Below are positions 1 through 4,571 of a stretch of DNA of 5,919 bases, in pieces. The position numbers and the translations under genes are program-made. The stretch comes from a bacterium (GTDB lineage Bacteria; UBA9089; UBA9088; JAGUXG01). The stretch covers positions 5,063-10,981 of the forward strand of contig JASEHO010000034.1 of assembly GCA_030018505.1 (NCBI GenBank), read 5' to 3'. How positions within the stretch are numbered: position 1 is the first letter of the stretch; every line of letters starts with the position of its first letter. Under the pieces are notes generated by a model. That model was given only the letters and a program-made list of their open reading frames with translations, ran no database searches and was not told where the DNA came from.

Positions 1-103
1 GGCCAGGACAATCATCTCTCCTTGTGAACTCCCTGTTGGAGTGATAACAGGAATATTTGGCGGAAGCCTCTTTATCTATCTTTTGAGCAAAAAAAATGTT
101 TGA
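1..103 (+). CDS. btuC: Corrinoid/iron-siderophore ABC transporter permease, C-terminal end (5' truncated)
   Basis: The window opens inside this gene. Codons in frame from position 2 give 33 residues and end at TGA 101-103. The fragment includes ELPVGVITGIFGG, which matches the conserved last cytoplasmic loop and final helix of BtuC/FecCD-family permeases, whose C-termini typically read ARTxxxPxExPVGxxTxxxGxPxFxxLL. These integral membrane proteins form the translocation channel for vitamin B12 or Fe-siderophores with a BtuD/FecE ATPase, and such an ATPase follows directly. The adenosyltransferase further down favours a corrinoid substrate, but the fragment cannot decide this. The stop lies in the first copy of a tandem duplication, so the C-terminus looks complete. 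Just before the stop, an ATG at 96-98 overlaps it but reads only five codons (MFEIW) before TAG 111-113; this is the broken duplicate of the ATPase start. Confidence 0.85.
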   Translation, partial: ARTIISPCELPVGVITGIFGGSLFIYLLSKKNV

Positions 104-108
104 GATTT

Positions 109-237
109 GGTAGCCTTACTTTCTGTGATACATTGGCCAGGACAATCATCTCTCCTTGTGAACTCCCTGTTGGAGTGATAACAGGAATACTTGGCGGAAG
201 CCTCTTTATCTATCTTTTGAGCAAAAAAAATGTTTGA
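109..237 (+). pseudogene. Duplicate tail of the permease gene (second copy, no start)
   Basis: This frame encodes 42 residues ending at TGA 235-237: GSLTFCDTL, then ARTIISPCELPVGV and the last helix again. It is the second copy of the permease end made by the tandem duplication. It lacks its own ATG and is out of frame with the first copy, so it is probably not made as a protein. It still carries the 8-nt overlap (ATG 230, TGA 235-237) with the intact ATPase gene and whatever translation signals precede that start. A TTG at 133-135 is in frame and could in principle serve as a weak start that restores coupling; this is speculation. Confidence 0.75.
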
Positions 238-1024
238 GATTTGCAACCTTACTTGTGGTTATGATGGATTCCTCTTAAAAGGGATAAACCTTAAGGTATC
301 AAAAGAAGAGCTTTTGGGGATAATAGGGCCGAACGGCTCAGGAAAGACAACCATTACCCGAGCAATGACTAAGATTATCAAACCAAAGGAAGGTAAAATC
401 TTGTTTTGTGGCGATGATATAGAAAAGTTGAGTTTCAAAAAATTAGCCAAAAAGGTTGCTGTTGCTACTCAGGTCGAAATATCCTTAAATATAAAGGTTT
501 TGGAGTTTGTTCTTTTGGGTAGGATTCCGCATTTTTCAGCCTGGCAGTTTTTAGAGGAGAAGAAGGATATGGAGTTAGCAGAGAGGGCAATGGATATGAC
601 CAATACATCAGCTTTCAAAGAAAGACCAATGGATACCTTGAGTGGAGGTGAAAGACAGTTGGCTATTATTGCTCGTGCATTAGCCCAGGAGCCTGAACTA
701 CTCATCTTAGATGAGCCTACAGCGCATCTGGATATTAGCCACCAGCTCTATGTTTTAGACCTGCTACGGAGGCTGAATAAAGCAGGGCTGACAATTATTG
801 TTGTCCTGCATGACCTGAACCTGGCCAGTGAATACTGTGATAGGTTGGTGCTTTTGAAAGATGGGGCTATCTCTAAGGTTGGTAGCCCAAAAGAGGTCTT
901 AACCTACCAAGCAATAGAAGATGTCTATGGGGTTCTTGTGGTGGTGAAGGAGAATCCAATATCTTCTAAGCCTTATATATACTTGGTTTCAGAGGAGGAG
1001 AGACAGAGATGGAGAAAGGGTTAA
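230..1024 (+). CDS. btuD: BtuD/FecE-type ABC transporter ATP-binding protein
   Basis: This 264-residue protein is the cytoplasmic ATPase of a type II ABC importer for corrinoids or iron chelates. All nucleotide-binding motifs are in order: Walker A GPNGSGKT at residues 33-40, Q-loop Gln81, signature LSGGE at 137-141, Walker B LLILDEP at 157-163, D-loop Leu-Asp at 167-168 and switch His194 in VLHDLN. The length fits the family (about 250-270). ATG 230 is chosen because it gives the usual short first strand before the Walker A and overlaps the duplicated permease stop, the normal arrangement for this gene pair. No strong Shine-Dalgarno precedes it (only GAG at 219-221), so translation was probably coupled to the permease. 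After the duplication, the working permease stop lies 126 nt upstream. The 3' end overlaps the adenosyltransferase gene by 16 nt, implying one transcript and a B12-related role, though Fe-siderophore transport cannot be excluded. Confidence 0.9.
   Translation: MFEICNLTCGYDGFLLKGINLKVSKEELLGIIGPNGSGKTTITRAMTKIIKPKEGKILFCGDDIEKLSFKKLAKKVAVATQVEISLNIKVLEFVLLGRIPHFSAWQFLEEKKDMELAERAMDMTNTSAFKERPMDTLSGGERQLAIIARALAQEPELLILDEPTAHLDISHQLYVLDLLRRLNKAGLTIIVVLHDLNLASEYCDRLVLLKDGAISKVGSPKEVLTYQAIEDVYGVLVVVKENPISSKPYIYLVSEEERQRWRKG
993..998 (+). promoter_or_regulatory. Ribosome binding site for the adenosyltransferase gene
   Basis: AGGAGG lies 10 nt before ATG 1009, inside the last codons of the ATPase gene. 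It is the clearest Shine-Dalgarno sequence found before a gene start in the window and supports ATG 1009 as the start. Confidence 0.75.
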
Positions 1025-1536
1025 TTCAAGTTTATACAGGTGATGGCAAGGGAAAGACAACTGCGGCCATAGGTTTGGCTGTAAGGGCAAGGGGCCAGGG
1101 GCTCAGTGTTGGCTATATCTACTTTTATAAGGAGCCAGGGGCTTGGGATTATGGGGAGATAAGGGTTTTGGAGAAGCTCGGTGTGGATACCTTTGGATTT
1201 GCCCAAAAGCACCCACATTTTTATAAGGATGTCTCCTTTGAGGAGATGCGTAAGGAGAGCTTGGCTGGATTAGAATTTATCAAGAAGCTCTATGGCGAGA
1301 ATAAATATGACCTGCTTATATTGGATGAGATAAACATCTCTATCCGCGATGGGTTTCTGAAGGAAAAAGAGGTGTTGGAGATAATGGAGATTAAGCCAGA
1401 GGGATTAGAGTTGGTCTTGACAGGAAGAGGTGCTACTCAAAAGATAACAGAAAAGGCAGAATTAGTAAGTAGGATAGAAGAGATAAAGCATCCGTATAAC
1501 ACCTGTATAGAAAGAAGAAAGGGGATAGAGTATTGA
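1009..1536 (+). CDS. cobO: Cob(I)alamin / corrinoid adenosyltransferase (BtuR/CobO family)
   Basis: This 175-residue cytoplasmic enzyme transfers the 5'-deoxyadenosyl group of ATP to the cobalt of a reduced corrinoid, giving the coenzyme B12 form. The N-terminus reads IQVYTGDGKGKTTAA, with the modified P-loop GDGKGKTT at residues 11-18 typical of the family. A Walker B-like strand LLILDEIN lies at 102-109, the conserved LVLTGRGA at about 135-142, and the family ending SRIEEIKHPY...RRKGIEY at 154-175. Length and both termini match a complete CobO/BtuR protein. This family is distinct from the PduO and EutT adenosyltransferases. The gene overlaps the importer ATPase by 16 nt and has its own AGGAGG, so uptake and activation of the corrinoid are probably co-expressed. 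No cobalamin riboswitch is visible here; one would be expected upstream of the operon, outside the window. Confidence 0.93.
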   Translation: MEKGLIQVYTGDGKGKTTAAIGLAVRARGQGLSVGYIYFYKEPGAWDYGEIRVLEKLGVDTFGFAQKHPHFYKDVSFEEMRKESLAGLEFIKKLYGENKYDLLILDEINISIRDGFLKEKEVLEIMEIKPEGLELVLTGRGATQKITEKAELVSRIEEIKHPYNTCIERRKGIEY

Positions 1537-1637
1537 TATATATTTTTTGAAAGCAACAGATTTCCAAAAGATGCTCTATTAGAAACTGCCACAAAATAAG
1601 TATTGCAAATTTTAGTAGAATGTGAGAAGGAGATAGG

Positions 1638-1736
1638 TAACCGCTAATAGACGCGAATATACGCGAATGTGAAGATGAATTGCTTTTTTAAGAGAAAAGA
1701 TTTTTATTAGCGTCAATTCGCGTTCATTCGCGGTTA
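1638..1736. repeat. Long imperfect inverted repeat with 10-bp periodic arms
   Basis: The left arm (1638-1667) and right arm (1707-1736) are complementary at 24 of 30 positions around a 39-nt loop. Each arm is built from about three 10-bp steps sharing a CGCGAAT-like core: CCGCTAAT, ACGCGAAT, ACGCGAAT on the left, and the complements CGTCAATT, CGTTCATT, CGGTTA on the right. The GC-rich steps stand out from the AT-rich surroundings. It lies 101 nt after the adenosyltransferase stop, so its RNA hairpin could act as a 3' end or processing structure, but there is no clean U-run right after the stem. It looks like a member of a dispersed intergenic palindrome family; I cannot confirm other copies here. 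Confidence 0.8.
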
Positions 1737-1796
1737 ATAGTTTTTTAGCATTTGGATATGCCAAAAAAAATAGTAGTTAGAAATTTTTATTGATAA

Positions 1797-1963
1797 ATGA
1801 GCAAAGGTAAAACAAACGACCAAAAGGTAAATTCCTGCCAGGCAACATGGACTCATCCTGGGGGGGTAAGTTGATTGAATTGGGAGCAGAGACACTAACT
1901 GAGGATGAGCTTCTTACAATCCTTATTGGAACAGGATGTAAGGGTATGACTGCTGATAACTGA
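1797..1963 (+). pseudogene. radC: radC-like gene remnant, N-terminal part, frameshifted
   Basis: Reading from ATG 1797 gives MSKGKTNDQK...TWTHPGG, then the frame breaks at a run of seven Gs (1860-1866) and stops at TGA 1872-1874. In the next frame from 1868 the sequence continues KLIELGAETLTEDELLTIL and IGTGCKGMTADN until TGA 1961-1963. This strongly resembles the start of RadC (UPF0758) proteins, with HPGGKLLELGAE-like sequence followed by the helix-hairpin-helix motif LSDxELLAILLxTGTKG. One missing G in the homopolymer would join the two frames as HPGGGKL. The JAB/MPN-like catalytic C-terminal domain of RadC is absent; an AT-rich hairpin repeat begins about 35 bp further on. A short stretch in another frame (GYGKAKKLIE, from about 1966) might be a further scrap, but I cannot support it. 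Confidence 0.7.
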
Positions 1964-1996
1964 GGGGTTACGGTAAAGCAAAAAAACTCATTGAAA

Positions 1997-2101
1997 ATTG
2001 CAAATTTAGCATTTATAATTTTAAATTTACAGAGAATTACCTCTTCTGTTTTGCAGTAACAAAATTTTAAATGCTAAATTTTGCAGTGCTAAATTTGCAA
2101 T
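1997..2101. repeat. AT-rich hairpin repeat (family member 1)
   Basis: A perfect 15-bp inverted repeat forms the ends: ATTGCAAATTTAGCA at 1997-2011 and its complement at 2087-2101. A second nested pairing joins AGCATTTATAATTTT (2009-2023) with AAAATTTTAAATGCT around 2060-2074, with one mismatch, so the right side carries two arm copies. The middle contains AATTACCTCTT (2035-2045), also present at the centre of the repeat before rmuC, and the end TTTGCAATGAA is shared with that repeat too. I therefore place it in the same family and orientation as the 4446-4545 copy, but more diverged. It lies between the two gene remnants. Confidence 0.75.
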
Positions 2102-2103
2102 GA

Positions 2104-2391
2104 AATTTATTTACCCACTATATTCCAGGAAGAGCCTATAAAATGGCAGCTCGAATTACCCATAAATAAAATCCGCACCCGTATTTTACAACTCTTCACA
2201 CAGGGCTTGATATAAACGATGTATTGAAAAAACATCTCGACAAAGAGTTCACTCTTCTTTCTGCAAAGGTCGGCGGTGCAGAGGGCAAGTTCTGGTGGTT
2301 CAAAGATACCTCTGTCGTTCCCAGACTTAATGAAATTCCGCCAAAAGATAAAAATATTTCTGAGAATCAAGAACAATTATCTTTAATCTGA
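2104..2391 (+). pseudogene. Unrecognised C-terminal coding remnant with an internal stop
   Basis: One frame is protein-like from 2104 to TGA 2389-2391 and is broken only by TAA 2167-2169. Before the stop it reads ...YIPGRAYKMAARITHK. After it come 73 codons that include NPHPYFTTLHTGLDINDVL, EFTLLSAKVGG, GKFWWFKDTSVVPRLNEIP and a final NQEQLSLI. One base change (GAA or AAA to TAA) would explain the break. The ending QLSLI resembles the QLSLF-type sliding-clamp binding motif often found at the ends of DNA replication, repair and modification proteins. The overall look faintly recalls the C-terminus of a DNA methylase, but I do not recognise the family and assign no function. The 5' part is missing: the frame meets TGA 2101-2103 at the edge of the hairpin repeat. 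Confidence 0.5.
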
Positions 2392-2406
2392 TGCGCTTAC
2401 TTTTAT

Positions 2407-4389
2407 ATGAAGATAACCATAGACGACAAACAGATTGAGACAGATGGAAGCAAAACTATCCTTTCCGAGGCAAGGGATTTGGGGATTGATATCCCTACCC
2501 TTTGTCATTTTGAAGGGTTTCCTCCGCAAACCTCTTGTTTTCTCTGTGTAGTTGAGGTAGAAAAAAGCCCGAAACTCATTCCTTCCTGTGCGACAAAGCC
2601 TATGGATGGAATGGTCATTCGGACAAATACCCAGAAGGTTTTAGAGGCAAGAAAGCTCTGCCTTGAACTTTTATTGTCTGCTCACTGGGGAGATTGCCTT
2701 TCCCCCTGTCAAAATTCCTGCCCAGCAGGGATTGATATTCAAGGCTTCATCAAGCTGATAAAGATGGGTAAATATGAAGAGTCTTTGGCTCTTATCAAAG
2801 AAAAGGCTCCCTTTCCATCTACCTTGGGTAGGGTTTGCCCTGCATTCTGCGAAGAATCTTGCAGGAGAGGGGTTTTGGAGGGAAGTCTTAGTATAAGGCT
2901 ACTCAAGAGGTTTGTTGGAGATTGGGGTTTGAAAAATCCAAAATCTACATACGAAGTATCTTGCGAAGCAACAATCCAAAATCCAAAATCTGGGAAGAGA
3001 GTGGCTGTAGTTGGGGCAGGACCTGCTGGGCTTTCTTGTGCCTATTATCTGGCAAGGATGGGGTATGCTGTTACTGTATTTGATGCCCAAAATAAGCCAG
3101 GTGGGATGTTAAGGTATGGAATTCCAGAGTATAGGTTGCCAAAGGAGATATTAGATGCAGAGATTTCAGGGCTTGGTTTAGAGATTATCACCGGAAAGTC
3201 CTTGGGAAGGGATATTCAGATTCAAAGGCTAAGGAGGGATTTTGAAGCCGTATTCATTGGTATAGGTGCCCAAAAGAGCCAAAGAATGGGAGTAGATGGA
3301 GAAGATAGCCATAAAGTAATAAGTGGGATAGAATTCTTAAAGCAGGTAGTAGAGAATGTAGCTCAAGATTTAGGTAAGAGAGTATTAGTTGTTGGTGGTG
3401 GAAATACTGCAATAGATTCAGCCAGGGTAGCCAAAAGGCTTGGCTGCGATGTTACTATTTTATATCGTCGAACGCGGTTAGAGATGCCAGCCTCAAAAGA
3501 AGAGATAGAGGATGCAGAGGCAGAAGGGATAAAGATAGAGTTTCTTGTTGCCCCAACCAAAGTTACGGATATAGGCTTAGCAGTCTCGAGAATGGAGCTT
3601 GGAGAGCCTGATTCTTCAGGTAGGAGAAAGCCTGTAGCCATAAAAGGCTCTGAGTTTATTATTGAATGTGACAAGATAATCTCTGCCATTGGTCAGGCTG
3701 TTGATATTCCAGAAGGAATAAAAGCAGATAGGCTTATTCCGGCTAAGATAGAGCCAGGCTGTTTTTCTGGTGGAGATTGCACAACAGGTCCACAAACAGT
3801 TGTAGAGGCAGTATCTGCTGGAAGAAAAGGTGCTTTAGCCATAGATGGGTATCTCAGGGGAGAGGTTTTAGGGTCTGAGCCCTATAGCCATACTAAAGAA
3901 GGCTGGACAAAAGATGACCTTTTAGAGACAGAAGAGAGACTTAAATATAAAACAGATAAGGTAGTGCCAGGGGACAGAGGGTTGAGCTTCTCTGAAGTAG
4001 AGAGCGAAATGACAGAAGATAGCGCTAAAAAGGAGTCAGAAAGATGCCTATCCTGCGGATGCGAAAAAGAAGATTCTTGTCTGCTACGAAAATTTGCTAC
4101 AGAGCATAAAGTAGAGCCTAAAAGGCTTGAGGGTGAAGTGAAAAGGATAAAGCCAGATATTAGTAAGGTGCCAATAAGATTAGATTCTGGAAAATGCATC
4201 CTTTGCGGAAAGTGCATAATAGCCTGTCTTAAGATAAAGAAGCTATCTATACTTGGCTTTGTGAATAGGGGATTCCAGGCAGAGGTAAAACCCACCTTTG
4301 CCCAAAGCCTTGCCTCAACAAAGTGTGATGCCTGCGGTGAGTGTGCAAAAGTCTGCCCAACAGCAGGGATAACTGCAATTAATGCATAG
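2407..4389 (+). CDS. GltD-like NAD(P)H-dependent iron-sulfur flavoprotein with N-terminal [2Fe-2S] and C-terminal 2x[4Fe-4S] domains
   Basis: This 660-residue soluble redox protein probably moves electrons between NAD(P)H, FAD and a chain of iron-sulfur clusters. Residues 1-80 form a plant-type [2Fe-2S] domain with Cys33, 44, 47 and 61 (CX10CX2CX13C). His93-Cys97-Cys101-Cys105, then Cys144, 148 and 152, give the Cys-rich N-terminal cluster region of GltD-type proteins, blended with the H-C-C-C segment that follows [2Fe-2S] domains in NuoG and formate dehydrogenases. FAD binds at GAGPAG 203-208 and SGGDC 454-458; the nicotinamide nucleotide binds at GGGNTA 330-335. Arg354-Arg355 in the YRR motif suggests NADP(H). 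A further Cys group is C547X2CXCX5C. Two ferredoxin motifs follow: Cys597/600/603/607 and Cys640/643/646/650. GltD itself is about 470 residues, so both ends are additions. Relatives accompany formate dehydrogenases or hydrogenases, but no such partner is visible. No Shine-Dalgarno precedes ATG 2407; the start is fixed by the [2Fe-2S] domain beginning at residue 2. Confidence 0.88.
   Translation: MKITIDDKQIETDGSKTILSEARDLGIDIPTLCHFEGFPPQTSCFLCVVEVEKSPKLIPSCATKPMDGMVIRTNTQKVLEARKLCLELLLSAHWGDCLSPCQNSCPAGIDIQGFIKLIKMGKYEESLALIKEKAPFPSTLGRVCPAFCEESCRRGVLEGSLSIRLLKRFVGDWGLKNPKSTYEVSCEATIQNPKSGKRVAVVGAGPAGLSCAYYLARMGYAVTVFDAQNKPGGMLRYGIPEYRLPKEILDAEISGLGLEIITGKSLGRDIQIQRLRRDFEAVFIGIGAQKSQRMGVDGEDSHKVISGIEFLKQVVENVAQDLGKRVLVVGGGNTAIDSARVAKRLGCDVTILYRRTRLEMPASKEEIEDAEAEGIKIEFLVAPTKVTDIGLAVSRMELGEPDSSGRRKPVAIKGSEFIIECDKIISAIGQAVDIPEGIKADRLIPAKIEPGCFSGGDCTTGPQTVVEAVSAGRKGALAIDGYLRGEVLGSEPYSHTKEGWTKDDLLETEERLKYKTDKVVPGDRGLSFSEVESEMTEDSAKKESERCLSCGCEKEDSCLLRKFATEHKVEPKRLEGEVKRIKPDISKVPIRLDSGKCILCGKCIIACLKIKKLSILGFVNRGFQAEVKPTFAQSLASTKCDACGECAKVCPTAGITAINA
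2934..2991 (+). repeat. Repeat-flanked in-frame insertion within the flavoprotein gene
   Basis: The 13-mer AAATCCAAAATCT occurs at 2934-2946 and again at 2979-2991, exactly 45 bp (15 codons) apart, with an extra partial copy from 2973. The protein repeats NPKS at residues 177-180 and 192-195, with TYEVSCEATIQ between them. The interval also holds small palindromes (ATACGAAGTAT at 2949-2959; CTTGCGAAG at 2960-2968). The segment falls in the linker between the Cys-rich region and the FAD motif, where GltD relatives have only a short connection. The ATCCAAA-type repetition looks like intergenic repeat DNA captured in frame. Confidence 0.7.
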
Positions 4390-4390
4390 A

Positions 4391-4411
4391 ATGGGGTAAC
4401 ACTTTACCCAT
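4391..4411 (+). terminator. Weak hairpin after the flavoprotein gene, possible terminator
   Basis: GGGTAA (4394-4399) pairs with TTACCC (4404-4409) around the loop CACT, and the outer AT pairs extend it with one bulged G. It begins two bases after the stop TAG 4387-4389. There is no U-run after the stem, so it is not a typical intrinsic terminator; it may only protect the 3' end of the transcript. Confidence 0.35.
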
Positions 4412-4445
4412 CTTGAGCAATAATCTCTATCGGTGAGGGAAAAAA

Positions 4446-4545
4446 TTCAATGTAAAATGTAAAATTAGCAACTATCAATTCAAAATTACCTCTTTTCTTC
4501 AAATGTTAATTGCTAATTGCTCATTGATAATTTTGCAATGAATTC
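4446..4545 (+). repeat. AT-rich intergenic repeat, left copy flanking rmuC
   Basis: This 100-bp element runs from TTCAATGTAAAATG to TTTTGCAATGAATTC. Its reverse complement is found at 5813-5899, with the first 26 and the last 23 bases identical. It is partly self-complementary (AATTAGCA 4463-4470 with TGCTAATT 4511-4518), so it could fold into a hairpin. It ends 26 bp before the rmuC start, so any rmuC promoter must lie within or very near it; I could not pick out a reliable -35/-10 pair in such AT-rich DNA. Confidence 0.85.
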
Positions 4546-4571
4546 TCTTTTTATGGCTAAATAGTTACAGA

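Larger units (their letters stand above)
1..243 (+). repeat. 134-bp tandem duplication across the permease/ATPase junction
   Basis: Bases 1-109 recur at 135-243 with a period of 134 and a single visible mismatch (T at 56, C at 190, changing Phe to Leu). The first copy probably begins upstream of the window, because bases 109-134 read in frame into the second copy as permease sequence (GSLTFCDTL). The true unit is therefore about 110-243, and its predecessor starts about 24 nt before the window. The old junction is near 109/110, where ATPase 5' sequence switches to permease sequence. The 8-mer CCTTACTT occurs at 114-121 (permease) and 247-254 (ATPase), and such shared bases may have helped the event. 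The period is not a multiple of three, yet neither gene is broken. Confidence 0.93.
1537..2406. other. Repeat- and remnant-filled region without an intact gene
   Basis: About 870 bp separate the adenosyltransferase from the flavoprotein gene, and no complete gene is apparent on either strand. In order it holds about 100 bp of unassigned AT-rich sequence, an inverted repeat (1638-1736), a radC remnant (1797-1963), an AT-rich hairpin repeat (1997-2101) and a second coding remnant (2104-2391). The sequence ATTGCAAATTTTAG at 1602-1615 resembles the left arm of the hairpin repeat and may be a scrap of it. I see no convincing promoter, tRNA or riboswitch. The pattern suggests a site where genes have decayed and repeats have collected. 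Confidence 0.7.

Noticed and set aside
1537..1599. In-frame continuation of the adenosyltransferase past its TGA (20 more codons to TAA)
   Set aside because: The protein already ends with the conserved family terminus KGIEY, and the extension resembles nothing known, so readthrough is not supported.
1638..1736. CRISPR-like array suggested by the repeated CGCGAAT units
   Set aside because: The repeats are only about 10 bp apart with no spacers, and the two groups are in inverted orientation, so this is a palindrome, not an array.
1751..1765. Small hairpin TTTGG-ATATG-CCAAA as a terminator
   Set aside because: The stem is five weak pairs and is followed by As rather than Us on the plus strand, so it is not a credible terminator.
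2107..2376. Minus-strand open frame of 89 codons
   Set aside because: The opposite strand has a more protein-like reading (GKFWWFKD, QLSLI). The minus product is rich in Cys, Phe and Ile without any recognisable motif and is most likely a shadow.
1537..2406. Cobalamin riboswitch or tRNA in the long spacer
   Set aside because: I looked for a B12-box-like conserved core and for cloverleaf arms with a CCA-type acceptor end and saw neither. A covariance-model search would settle it.
3882..4295. Minus-strand open frame of 137 codons inside the flavoprotein gene
   Set aside because: It lies entirely opposite a well-supported coding sequence whose ferredoxin motifs are intact. The product is Ser- and Phe-rich, as expected of an antisense shadow.
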